Source: Sinorhizobium sp. 8-89
Lineage (GTDB): Bacteria > Pseudomonadota > Alphaproteobacteria > Rhizobiales > Rhizobiaceae
Direction of reading: 5' to 3'
Assembly (NCBI RefSeq): GCF_030124325.1
Contig: NZ_JASKLR010000013.1
Coordinates: 1-64,000, forward strand
DNA: 64,000 nucleotides
This document shows, piece by piece, positions 1 through 9,599 of the stretch (position 1 is the first letter of the stretch; the number at the start of each line of letters is the position of its first letter). The translations under genes were made by a program, and so were the position numbers. Under the pieces are notes generated by a model. It worked only from the letters and a program-made list of their open reading frames with translations, did not search any database and had not been told where the DNA came from.

Positions 1-738
1 GAGTGGTCGTTCCTCGATCGCTTCGACGCGGCAGCGGACGCAGGATTTACCGCCGTCGAATATCTGTTTCCCTACGAGGCTGCGCCGGACGCCATCGCCG
101 GGCGGCTAGCCCGCAACGGCCTGCAACAGGCGCTTTTCAACCTGCCTCCCGGCAATTGGGCGGCCGGCGAGCGCGGCATCGCAGCGCTGCCCGGCCGCTT
201 CGATGAACTGACGTCCGGCGTGGAACGGGCGCTCGACTATGCCGCTGCGACGGGCGTCAAACGGCTGCACCTGATGGCGGGCCTCGCCGGCAGTGAGGAC
301 GAAGAAGCCGCGTCCTGCTACCGGCGCTCCGTTGTCTACACAGCCGAACGGCTGGCGGGGAACGGCATCGATCTGCTCATCGAACCGATCAACGGACGAA
401 ACATGCCGGGCTATTTCCTGAACGACTTTGGCACCGCCGAGCGGCTTATCGCAGAACTCGACCTGCCGAACCTCAAGCTCCAGTTCGACATCTATCACCG
501 CCAGGTCCTGCACGGCGACGTCACAATGGCGCTGCGTCGCCTGTTGCCGATGACCGGCCACATTCAGGTCGCGAGCATCCCCTCCCGCCATGAACCCGAC
601 GGCGAAGAGCTGAACTGTGCCTATCTGTTCGAGGAAATCGACAGGCTCGGATATGATGGTTTCGTCGGCTGCGAATATGTCCCGCGCGGCCGGACACTTG
701 ATGGCCTTGACTGGTTCAAGCCGTTTTCCCGGAGCTAG
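1..738 (+). CDS. otnI: OtnI-type 2-oxo-tetronate isomerase (5' end outside window)
   Basis: The frame is open from the first base, so the gene is cut by the window edge; 245 residues are visible, which suggests that only about 10-20 are missing. It belongs to the hydroxypyruvate isomerase-like TIM-barrel family, in which OtnI interconverts 2-oxo- and 3-oxo-tetronate in the cytoplasm. Visible family motifs are LIEPINGRNMPGYF and CEYVPRG, which carry the two glutamates that normally bind metal and catalyse, and QFDIYHRQ. The stop codon lies three bases before the otnK start, so the two genes are almost certainly co-transcribed and act in consecutive steps. Plain hydroxypyruvate isomerase (hyi) is the alternative name; the otnK neighbour favours otnI. 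Confidence 0.85.
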   Translation, partial: EWSFLDRFDAAADAGFTAVEYLFPYEAAPDAIAGRLARNGLQQALFNLPPGNWAAGERGIAALPGRFDELTSGVERALDYAAATGVKRLHLMAGLAGSEDEEAASCYRRSVVYTAERLAGNGIDLLIEPINGRNMPGYFLNDFGTAERLIAELDLPNLKLQFDIYHRQVLHGDVTMALRRLLPMTGHIQVASIPSRHEPDGEELNCAYLFEEIDRLGYDGFVGCEYVPRGRTLDGLDWFKPFSRS

Positions 739-741
739 CTG

Positions 742-2025
742 ATGACCATCCTGCTCGGAACGATCGCTGACGATTACACCGGCGCCTCGGACCTCGCAAA
801 CACGCTGACGAAGAATGGGTTGACCACCGTGCAGACGGTCGGCATTCCCGATCCGTCGCTGGCATTGCCCGACGTGGACGCCGTCGTCGTGTCGCTGAAG
901 ATCCGCTCGGTCCCGGCCGATGAAGCCGTCGTGGCTGCGGGCCAAGCCGAGCAGTGGTTGCGCGACCACGGCGCTGGCCATGTGCTTTACAAGATCTGCT
1001 CGACCTTCGATTCCACCGACGCCGGCAATATCGGCCCGGTCACGGAGGCCCTCAGCACTGCGGCAGGCGGCGGCGTCGTGCTGGTCACGCCTGCCTTCCC
1101 GGAGACGGGACGCACCGTCTATCTCGGGCACCTTTTCGTCGGTACGGAGCCGCTGAACGAGAGCCCGCTGAAAGACCATCCGCTCAATCCCATGCACGAC
1201 GCCAATCTGGTTCGCGTCATGGCTCGGCAATCACGCGGCCGTATCGGGCTTGTCGACCTGGCGACGGTATCGACCGGGGCGCCAGCCGTGCGAGCGAGGC
1301 TCGATACGCTCAGGGCAGAAGGCGTCACTGCGGCAATCGCGGACGCGATCTTCGAGCGTGACCTCGAAATCCTCGGCGAAGCGGCACTCAAGACACCGGT
1401 CTCGACCGGCGCATCCGGTCTCGGCCTCGGGCTCGCGCGCGCAGTGGTGCGTTCCGGTCGCGTGCCGCCGAAGGCCACCGCCGCGGCTGATGCCATCCGC
1501 CCCGTCGGGGGGCATGCCGCCATCATCGCCGGCAGTTGCTCCAAGGCGACCCTTCGCCAGCTTGCCGTTGCCGAGCAGTCAATGCCTGTCTTGAGGCTCG
1601 ACCCCGAAAAACTGCTCACCGCAGCTTCGGACGAGATCTCCGCCGCGCTCGCCTGGGCGGGAGAACGAAGGGACGCGGGCCCCGTCATCATTGCCGCAAG
1701 CGCAACGCCGGAGGCCGTTTCCCGGCTGCAATCGCGCTATGGGCGTGAGATATCGGGGCGCGCGATCGAGGCCGCCACGTCGGCAATCGCTGCCGAACTG
1801 GTGGCAAGAGGTGTGCGGCGTCTCGTCGTCGCCGGCGGAGAAACCTCCGGTGCGGCAGTGGATCAGCTTGCCATCCCGGCCTTCCTGATCGGCCCGGAAA
1901 TCGCGCCCGGCGTGCCGGTGCTCCGGACGATCGGCAACCCTCAGGGCGACATGCTTCTGGCCCTGAAGTCGGGTAATTTCGGTGGCGAGGATTTCTTCGC
2001 CGCCGCGCTCTCGATGATGCGCTAA
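742..2025 (+). CDS. otnK: OtnK-type 3-oxo-tetronate kinase (DUF1537 family)
   Basis: This 427-residue protein has the length and two-domain layout of the four-carbon acid sugar kinases, formerly DUF1537. The N-terminal domain opens with GTIADDYTGASDLANTL and contains YKICSTFDSTDAGNIGPV. The C-terminal nucleotide-binding domain has VAGGETSGAAVDQL and IGPEIAPGVPVL near the end. Family members phosphorylate 3-oxo-tetronate to the 4-phosphate, which an aldolase (OtnC) then decarboxylates to dihydroxyacetone phosphate. The gene starts directly after otnI (ATG at 742). The dehydrogenase and aldolase of the pathway are not downstream, so they may lie to the left of the window. The exact stereochemistry of the substrate (erythronate or threonate derived) cannot be read from the sequence. 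Confidence 0.9.
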   Translation: MTILLGTIADDYTGASDLANTLTKNGLTTVQTVGIPDPSLALPDVDAVVVSLKIRSVPADEAVVAAGQAEQWLRDHGAGHVLYKICSTFDSTDAGNIGPVTEALSTAAGGGVVLVTPAFPETGRTVYLGHLFVGTEPLNESPLKDHPLNPMHDANLVRVMARQSRGRIGLVDLATVSTGAPAVRARLDTLRAEGVTAAIADAIFERDLEILGEAALKTPVSTGASGLGLGLARAVVRSGRVPPKATAAADAIRPVGGHAAIIAGSCSKATLRQLAVAEQSMPVLRLDPEKLLTAASDEISAALAWAGERRDAGPVIIAASATPEAVSRLQSRYGREISGRAIEAATSAIAAELVARGVRRLVVAGGETSGAAVDQLAIPAFLIGPEIAPGVPVLRTIGNPQGDMLLALKSGNFGGEDFFAAALSMMR

Positions 2026-2356
2026 GGGATGAAATAGACGGGCCCAAAGCTTAAGGAACCATGCAGACCCTCAAAAATAAACAGAGCTGCAGATGGATTG
2101 GCCGGGTCCGCTGCAGCTCCGATCGCGACGTACTCGTCATCCTGCCTGGGCTCTCGCCCGTTCCATCCAAGGGAACCGCTTCGAACGTCGCATACGGCCA
2201 TGATAATAGCAGCGCAAACGATATCAAGAGCAATTGGACTCCGTCTGCGGCCAAGAGCGGAGAGGTGCTCCGTCCGAGCTAGTTCGGAAAGGCTAAAGGC
2301 CAACCTTCCCCGTCTGATGTAAAATCAGCATTTGCTGAAATGGGGGAGAACTTACT
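2026..2356. other. Intergenic stretch without a convincing gene
   Basis: I see no open frame with a plausible ribosome-binding site and no clear hairpin terminator here. A short string, TAAGGAACCATGCAG, just after otnK resembles the tail of the dispersed repeat described elsewhere in this window, but the rest of the repeat is absent. The final bases carry the GGGGAGA ribosome-binding site of the small secreted protein that follows. Confidence 0.5.
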
Positions 2357-2602
2357 ATGCCGAAGAGCACCCTGTCCGCCTTGACGGCGCTGGCCCTGTC
2401 ATCATGCGCTATCTCCTATGCGCAAGACAGTACGATCCAGATTCCCGGCCACAAATTCCGGACCGAAGAGAATTGTATACGCCAGGCGCCTATCGGCAAG
2501 TTCGATCGCAAATGCGATATTCCTGTTGTCGGCTGGCGTAGCGCCGAAGGCATGTGGTTTCCAAATGTCGCCCAAGGCGCGCCTGGCGGGTTCAGCTTTT
2601 AG
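2357..2602 (+). CDS. Small secreted hypothetical protein
   Basis: I do not recognise the family of this 81-residue protein. The first 22 residues form a signal peptide (MPKS, a hydrophobic stretch, then SYA-QD as a likely cleavage site), so the mature product should be a periplasmic or secreted polypeptide of about 59 residues. The mature part has two cysteines (in EENCIRQ and FDRKCDIPV) that could form a disulfide, and a Gly-rich end (AQGAPGGFSF). GGGGAGA sits seven bases before the ATG, which supports this start. The gene stands alone between otnK and a convergent YrbL-like gene. The longer frames that overlap it in other registers lack a signal peptide or ribosome-binding site. Confidence 0.65.
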   Translation: MPKSTLSALTALALSSCAISYAQDSTIQIPGHKFRTEENCIRQAPIGKFDRKCDIPVVGWRSAEGMWFPNVAQGAPGGFSF

Positions 2603-2778
2603 CTAAGGTGAGGCAAAGCATCTTTGTCGTCTGAAATCGCTGCCGCCTCGCTGGCTGGCTTCGGCGCAGTATCCCGCGCGTGAGGCGCACCTCGATGGCA
2701 AGGCGTCGAACGTGCTCTCAACCGCTCGCATGAAGGCGGCCGCCTCCCCCGTGCAGCGCCGGTGTTGGAAAGGCGCCG

Positions 2779-3534
2779 TCAGAGGGCGGGATCCGGCGAA
2801 AGACCTATCGAGCGATTTCGCTGGTCTGTCCGCCGGTACCGTCCGAGGGCGGCGCGGACACTTTCATCTCCACTCACCGCGGCGGAGCAGGCCAGGGTTC
2901 CGGCAAGCTTCGCAAGCAACTTCGCGCGCATCCGCCGGAGCCTTGCCTCGTTCATGCGGCGGCTGAAGGCGAAGATGTGCAGAGGACTCTTCTCTCCGGT
3001 ACCATCGACGCAGATGAGTTCCTCGAAACCCCGGCGATCCGTAACGACGAAATTGCCGGGATTGACGTCCATCATGACGATGTGCAGCCGGCAAAAGCGT
3101 TCGAAGAGCTCATCGATCATCTTGAGATGTGTTGCGGTCAACCGGCCCGAAAGCGCCAATTCACGCAGGGTGGGCGCTAGCTCCCCATTGCTCATCGTTA
3201 TCTTTTCCACGATCAAACCGAGGCCATAATCGGTATTGGCGAAACCGAATATCCTCGGGATGGGAAGTTCGACACGATCGGCAAGAGAGAACCTTCTCGC
3301 CTGCTCAAGGAATTCATCGACCTCACGCTGAAACGTCCGATATGCCCCGAAGCGCTTGAACGTGTTGAGGAACCGAAGCCTTCTCTTAGATCGGCGCGTG
3401 CCGCCCTCTCCCCTCGATTCCGGTTTCAGAACCTTTACCAAAACATTTGGATAGAGCTGATGCGCGAAGACGCTGCGTTGATGTCCCGCGCCGCATTGGT
3501 ACCAATCCGACAGTTCGATCTTACCGTCGAACAT
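2779..3534 (-). CDS. YrbL-family (PhoP regulatory network-like) protein
   Basis: This 251-residue protein resembles the YrbL family, named after an E. coli gene of the PhoP regulon, which has a reduced protein-kinase-like fold. It begins with an RSVFAHQLYPNVLVKVLKP segment that mimics a kinase N-lobe with a lysine. Centrally, HIVMMDVNPGNFVVTD looks like a catalytic loop (D-x-N-P-x-N), and ICVDGTG could be the DFG-equivalent. The C-terminal 60 residues are very Arg-rich and probably variable. The biochemical role of the family is unknown. A strong purine tract (GGGAGAGGGAG) lies directly before the ATG. The gene is monocistronic and convergent with the small secreted protein. Confidence 0.7.
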   Translation of the reverse strand: MFDGKIELSDWYQCGAGHQRSVFAHQLYPNVLVKVLKPESRGEGGTRRSKRRLRFLNTFKRFGAYRTFQREVDEFLEQARRFSLADRVELPIPRIFGFANTDYGLGLIVEKITMSNGELAPTLRELALSGRLTATHLKMIDELFERFCRLHIVMMDVNPGNFVVTDRRGFEELICVDGTGEKSPLHIFAFSRRMNEARLRRMRAKLLAKLAGTLACSAAVSGDESVRAALGRYRRTDQRNRSIGLSPDPAL

Positions 3535-3737
3535 GCTCCCTCTCCCGGATTGTGACGATTTTGTAACAGAACAGTGTCACGGGACGGAATGCAAGAGCTG
3601 CATGCTCTGCGACCTTATCGCTGCAGCGCCTAGCATGTTCTAGTTGCGATTTTGCCACTGCCCGACCAGCTTGCCTAGATGCACTTGCAAAGCCTTGGTC
3701 CCCGGAGGAGGCGCCAACTCGTAGGCGACGTTTTCGA

Positions 3738-3774
3738 CAGCATACCGGGCGGCATTACGCCGCCCGGTATGCTG
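3738..3774 (-). terminator. Long perfect hairpin after the sugar-importer operon
   Basis: CAGCATACCGGGCGGC and its exact complement are separated by five bases (ATTAC), giving a 16-bp GC-rich stem four bases past the stop codon of the binding-protein gene on the minus strand. No run of T follows on that strand, so it may be a Rho-assisted terminator or an mRNA 3'-end stabiliser rather than a classical intrinsic terminator. Confidence 0.55.
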
Positions 3775-3777
3775 CGT

Positions 3778-4746
3778 TTAGAGGCCGTTTGCCTTCATGA
3801 TCTCCGCGGCGTTTTCCTTGGTGATGGTCATCGTGTCGAGCGTCACGGTCTTTTCGACCTTCTCGCCGTTCAGGAACTTGATTGCCTGGCGAAGCCCCTC
3901 GGCACCAGGCGTCGCATAGAGGAAGGTCGCGGTGAGTTCGCCGTTGTTGACCCAGGTCACGCCTTCACCAGGCAGCGCGTCGATGCCGAGGAATTTGATT
4001 TCCTTCTCACGGCCAGCGTCTTTCGCCGCTAAATAGGCTCCGTAGGCCATCGGATCATTATGGCCGTAGACGAGATCGATCTTCTCGTTGTTGCGGAGCG
4101 CGGTTGCCATGATGTTATACGCCTGGTCCTGCTTCCAATCGCCGGACTGTTGGTCGAGCAGATGCTTGATGCCCGGCTCCTTGTCGGTGAATTCGTGGAA
4201 GCCATCGTGCCTGTCGTGCGCCGGCTGCGTGCCCATGCCGCCCCAGATCTCTACGATGTTGCCCTGCGCCTTGCCCTTGCCGCCGAGGAGCTCGACGGCG
4301 TGTTCGCCGGCCGCCCGGCCGATCAGCTTGTTGTCGCCGCCGACGAATTGGGTGTACTGGTCGGTCTCGACGTTGCGGTCGAGAACGAAAACCGGGATCT
4401 TCGCGTCGATCGCCTGCTGGACAACGCCCGTCAGACCGGCCGATTCCTTAGGTGAGATGAGCAGCGCGTCGACTTCCTGACGGATCAGATTCTCGACGTC
4501 GGCCACCTGTTTCTCCGTCTTGTCCTCGCCATCCGTGATGATGAGCTCGACTTCCGGATGCTTCGCCGCTTCTGCGATGATGTCCTTGTTGAACTGCGCG
4601 CGCCACGGCTCGATGGTCGTTGCCTGGCTGAAGCCGATCCGCCACTTCTTGTCCTGGGCGACTGCATCCTTGCCCGGCAAGAGGGCGGTGGAGGCCGCGA
4701 GAACGGTCGCAATGGCCGCCAGTCTCATGATGTCACGACGTTTCAT
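3778..4746 (-). CDS. Sugar ABC transporter substrate-binding protein (RbsB-like, CUT2)
   Basis: This 322-residue periplasmic binding protein of the pentose/hexose class captures a sugar for import. The N-terminus is a signal peptide (MKRRDIMRLAAIATV then LLPGKDAVAQ-DKKW). The body has the two-lobe Peripla_BP_4 pattern: IGFSQATTIEPWR, then DALLISPKESAGL and IPVFVLDRNV in lobe one, and YGHNDPMAYGAYLAA and FLGIDALPGEG in lobe two. The start overlaps the permease stop by four bases (ATGA), so translation is coupled. An open frame runs further upstream in the same register, but that part is a shadow of the permease. It is the last gene of the operon, followed by a 16-bp hairpin. The sugar is not deducible. 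Confidence 0.93.
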   Translation of the reverse strand: MKRRDIMRLAAIATVLAASTALLPGKDAVAQDKKWRIGFSQATTIEPWRAQFNKDIIAEAAKHPEVELIITDGEDKTEKQVADVENLIRQEVDALLISPKESAGLTGVVQQAIDAKIPVFVLDRNVETDQYTQFVGGDNKLIGRAAGEHAVELLGGKGKAQGNIVEIWGGMGTQPAHDRHDGFHEFTDKEPGIKHLLDQQSGDWKQDQAYNIMATALRNNEKIDLVYGHNDPMAYGAYLAAKDAGREKEIKFLGIDALPGEGVTWVNNGELTATFLYATPGAEGLRQAIKFLNGEKVEKTVTLDTMTITKENAAEIMKANGL

Positions 4747-6055
4747 TCTTCTTTTCCTCCCATGGTTAGAGACAGGGTCTCTCTTGACGGCCGCTCCTCC
4801 GCGGCCGTTTCGCTTTGCGCCGGGCGTCGGCTCGTCAGCCGCAAATGGGCAAGCACATCGTGGGCGTTGCGCTCCTGAACGAGCACCGTGCCGATGATGA
4901 TCACGCCCTTCAGCACCAGCTGAAGATTGGAGTTGATGTTGTGAAGCTGCAGGATATTGGAGAGCAGCCCGAAGATCAGGACGCCGCAGAACGTCCCGGC
5001 GAGGCTGCCGCGCCCGCCCATAAGGCTCGTGCCGCCGATCACCACGGCCGCGATTGCGTCGAGTTCCAGTCCTGCGCCGGCGTCCGGCTTGCCTTGCCGA
5101 TACTGGGCCACATAGAGTACCGCCGCGATGCCGGCGAGCAGCCCGGAGATAGCATAGGTGATTATCTTCACCCGCCCGGCATTGATGCCGGAGAGCCGCG
5201 CCGCCTCCTCGTTTCCACCGATTGCATAAACGTAACGACCGAAGGGCGTGAAGCGCAGAACAACGCTGTAAAGAATGATTGCCACAATGAAGAAGATGCC
5301 CGGCATCGGCACAATGCCGAAGACGAGCTGGCGAAGCACGTCGAAATCGGCAGTGGCGTTGGTCCCGGTGTAAACCGGCAGCACCGCATTGTTCTGACCG
5401 GCTGTCAGACGGGCGATGCCAAGCGCCGTCACCATCATCGCCAGGGTCACGATGAACGGCTGCAACCTGCCGACGACGATGATGGCACCGTTGATCGTGC
5501 CGAAAAGCAATCCCACCGCAGGCGCGACCAGGAGAACGCCGAGCACGCCGAATTTCGTCTGCACCTGCGGCAGCAGAAAACTCAGCACCAGCGCGCACAA
5601 GAGGATGCCACCAACCGCGGGCAGGAGCGTGCCACGCATCCGATCGAGGTGCACGTCCCTGACATTGGCTTCCCCACCCCGCGCTTTCTCGATGTTGAGG
5701 AAAACGAAGCGAACGACGACCGCGCCGACAAGAAGCGAGGCTAGGCCGACAGCCGGAATTCCCAGGAAAACCGCCGGGGTTTCGCCAGGCACCGTCAAGA
5801 GCATGGCGCAAACGACGCTGCAGATCGCCATCATCGAACCGACGGAGAGATCGATCCCGCCGGTGAGGATAACGGCCGTCATGCCGGTGGCGACGAGCCC
5901 GGTGGTCGAAACTTGCCGCAGCACGTCGAGAAGATTGCCGGAGGAAAGAAAGATGTTTCTGCCCGACGAGGTCACCGGCGAGGAGAGAACGCCTATCAGG
6001 AAGATGGCGATCAGACCCCAATAGAGTTTCGTCTGGGAGAGAAGTCTCAGAAATG

Positions 6056-6059
<4 letters not shown>
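4743..6059 (-). CDS. Sugar ABC transporter permease (CUT2)
   Basis: This 438-residue polytopic membrane protein of the RbsC/AraH family forms the channel of the importer. It shows repeated hydrophobic helices and the signature GMTAVILTGGIDLSVGSMM early on, with GGNEEAARLSGINAGRVK and ELDAIAAVVIGGTSLMGGRG in the C-terminal half. It is about 100 residues longer than most RbsC-type permeases. The extra material is an insert around residues 100-180, including a charged cytoplasmic segment (NIEKARGGEANVRDVHLD), plus a charged C-terminal tail. It overlaps both neighbours by four bases, so ATPase, permease and binding protein are translationally coupled. Confidence 0.93.
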
Positions 6060-7648
<1,589 letters not shown>

Positions 7649-7714
7649 GACATTGGCGGCCTCCCTACCACCGATATCTGACGATTATTTCGCTTATTTC
7701 CGGCAGCCTATTCT

Positions 7715-7726
7715 AAACGTTTCGAA
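7715..7726 (+). promoter_or_regulatory. Candidate LacI-type operator, distal copy
   Basis: AAACGTTTCGAA lies between the divergent importer operon and its LacI-type regulator. The same 12-mer occurs in inverted orientation at 7809-7820. The core AAACGTTT is a perfect palindrome, as expected for a LacI-family dimer. This copy is about 70 bases upstream of the ATPase start and probably controls the importer operon. Confidence 0.6.
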
Positions 7727-7808
7727 CGTGTCAAGCGGCTAAACGATCCAGTTATGATGCAGCTATTGCACAGTTTTCCCGGCTCACATAAGGTTCTCCC
7801 AACTGCAT

Positions 7809-7820
7809 TTCGAAACGTTT
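7809..7820 (-). promoter_or_regulatory. Candidate LacI-type operator, regulator-proximal copy
   Basis: TTCGAAACGTTT is the exact reverse complement of the 12-mer at 7715-7726. It ends nine bases before the regulator's ATG, a position suited to autorepression. The two sites are 94 bp apart centre to centre, about nine helical turns, which would allow looping between two dimers. Confidence 0.6.
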
Positions 7821-7829
7821 TGATGGAAG

Positions 7830-8891
7830 ATGCCGCAGCGTCGCCGGAATTCACGAAAGTCCACCGCACCCACGATGCTCGACGTTGCGAAGGCCGCGAA
7901 CGTCTCCGTGGCGACGGTTTCCGCGGTGATCAACGGGTCCGCTCCCGTCAGCCCTGAACTGCGTAGCCGCATCGAACAGGCGATCCAGGTCATCGGCTAC
8001 AAGCGCAACGCGATCGCCCGCAGCCTCAAGCTCGGCACCACGCGCACGGTCGGCCTGATGGTGGCCGACATCACCAACCCCTTCTTCACCGACGTCGTGG
8101 CGGTGATCCAGGACGTCCTCCATCGAGCCGGCTACGCGGTGATGCTCTGCTGCAACGACGAGGACGTCGAGATGCAGGATGAACAGATCGAGCTCCTGAT
8201 CGATCGCAGCGTGGATGGCCTGATCATCGCGCCTGCGGGAGACGACGAGACGCTGAAGCGCATTATTGCCGGCGCAAATCTGCCGACTGTCCTGATCGAC
8301 AGGCTCTTGGACGGAATCGACACCGATGCCGTCGTGCTCGACAACCGCCGTGCGGTTCAGGATGCGACCCTCTATATGATCGGTCTCGGGCATCGCCGCA
8401 TCGGCTATATTTCGGGCTCGCTCGAAACGTCGACGGGACGCGAGCGCCTGGCCGGCTACAAGGCCGCATTGGAAGCGGCCAAGCTACCCTACGAGGACGA
8501 TCTCGTGCGGATCGGCAACTTCCGCGAAAAGGATGCCTACAAGGCGACGATGCAACTGCTCACGAGCGCCGAGAGACCGACGGCAATCTTTTCCGCCAAC
8601 AACTTGATGGTCATCGGCGTGATGAAGGCGATCCGCGATATCTGTCTCAAGTGCCCGGAAGAGGTATCCGTCGCAAGCTTCGACGATTTCCCCTGGGCGG
8701 ACGTTTTCCAGCCGCATCTGACGACGATCGCCCAGCCCGTTCAGGCGATCGGCGAGCAGGCGGCGCAACTCATCCTCGACCGTCTTTCAGGCAAGAGCCC
8801 GGCGGCACCGCGCAGGCTCGTGCTGCAGGGGCGCCTGATGATCCGCGAGTCCTGCCGGCCAGTCAGCCTGACGCCGCGCGCGATCGCGTAA
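7830..8891 (+). CDS. LacI-family transcriptional regulator of the adjacent importer
   Basis: The 353 residues carry an N-terminal helix-turn-helix (TMLDVAKAANVSVATVSAVINGSAPVS) that matches the LacI family, with the usual hinge region (KRNAIARSLKLGTTRTVGL). A periplasmic-binding-protein-like effector domain follows: DITNPFFTDVV, DGLIIAPAGDD, GHRRIGYISG, TAIFSANNLMVIG and SVASFDDFPWADV are all in the expected order. It is transcribed away from the CUT2 importer operon and flanked by an inverted pair of 12-mers that are its likely operators. The inducer is probably the transported sugar. The ribosome-binding site before this ATG is weak (GGAAG directly abutting); no better in-frame start that preserves the whole HTH was found. 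Confidence 0.92.
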   Translation: MPQRRRNSRKSTAPTMLDVAKAANVSVATVSAVINGSAPVSPELRSRIEQAIQVIGYKRNAIARSLKLGTTRTVGLMVADITNPFFTDVVAVIQDVLHRAGYAVMLCCNDEDVEMQDEQIELLIDRSVDGLIIAPAGDDETLKRIIAGANLPTVLIDRLLDGIDTDAVVLDNRRAVQDATLYMIGLGHRRIGYISGSLETSTGRERLAGYKAALEAAKLPYEDDLVRIGNFREKDAYKATMQLLTSAERPTAIFSANNLMVIGVMKAIRDICLKCPEEVSVASFDDFPWADVFQPHLTTIAQPVQAIGEQAAQLILDRLSGKSPAAPRRLVLQGRLMIRESCRPVSLTPRAIA

Positions 8892-8928
8892 GTGCATTCG
8901 CATTGACGCGATGCCTTAGGTGGAGCCA

Positions 8929-9504
8929 TCAGTCCTCGTGCAGCGCACGGGCGATCGGCGGGCCGACGCTGAAGTCGCGGAAGTTTGCCTCGAAGCCTGC
9001 GCGTTCCGGAGAGCAGGCCATGACACCGATCTCCGCATCCGCCGCCGAAAACGGGCAAAGCCGCGCCATCTGCCAGGGCGCGCCGCCTAAGCGGAACTGC
9101 ACTCGTACCGCGTCGCCATGGCGCGTCAGCCGCACCTCGACCGCGTCGGATGGCGTGGCGTCCTGAAGAGGGATGACCGACCAGTCCGAGACGCCGCGCG
9201 TAACGACGACACTGAAATGCATCAGCCCGTCGGTATATTCGATGCCGCACTTGATCCAGTTCTCCTCGTCAAGCCGCAACATCAGCCCGGCCTGGTCGTA
9301 GAGTTGCTCATAGGCGCCCATGATCGTGGCGGATGCTGTGAAATCGCCGGAGATCGATCCGAGATAGGCATGGCCGCTGTCGCGAACGAACCCGTAGAAG
9401 GTCTCGCGCCAGAAGTCCGTATTGCCATCCGTCTTGAGCGACAGTGCCTTTTCGTCACCTTGCCAGCTTGCCGGCTGGTTCAACCAGCGATGGTTTTCTG
9501 TCAT
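8929..9504 (-). CDS. DUF1349 (concanavalin-like) protein
   Basis: This 191-residue cytoplasmic-looking protein has the DUF1349 pattern, a beta-sandwich of the concanavalin A-like fold. The family has been named after a yeast regulator of enolase protein 1, but its function is not established. Typical segments are TDFWRETFYGFVRDSGH near the N-terminus, YDQAGLMLRLDEENWIKCGIEY in the middle, and the closing FEANFRDFSVGPPI. No signal peptide is present. The ribosome-binding region GGGAGGGGACGGAAGAG precedes the ATG. The gene is convergent with the LacI regulator and divergent from ligD, and it appears monocistronic. Confidence 0.8.
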   Translation of the reverse strand: MTENHRWLNQPASWQGDEKALSLKTDGNTDFWRETFYGFVRDSGHAYLGSISGDFTASATIMGAYEQLYDQAGLMLRLDEENWIKCGIEYTDGLMHFSVVVTRGVSDWSVIPLQDATPSDAVEVRLTRHGDAVRVQFRLGGAPWQMARLCPFSAADAEIGVMACSPERAGFEANFRDFSVGPPIARALHED

Positions 9505-9599
9505 CTCTTCCGTCCCCTCCCTTGATGTTCAGCGCATCCTTTCGATGTCGACGTGAACGTCATATTGCGGGTTCGTCCCATAAGCCATAGCCTAGGGAC

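Noticed and set aside
2049-2063. Partial match to the tail of the dispersed repeat (TAAGGAACCATGCAG)
   Set aside because: Neither the first hairpin nor the conserved middle block is present nearby, so it is probably chance.
2022-2303. A 93-codon minus-strand frame after otnK
   Set aside because: No ribosome-binding site, unlikely composition, and an overlap with the otnK end.
3552-3569. Pho-box-like sequence (CTGTTACAAAATCGTCAC on the minus strand) before the YrbL-like gene
   Set aside because: It ends only 17 bases before the ATG and abuts the ribosome-binding site, too close for a PhoB-activated promoter; only 14 of 18 positions match a remembered consensus.
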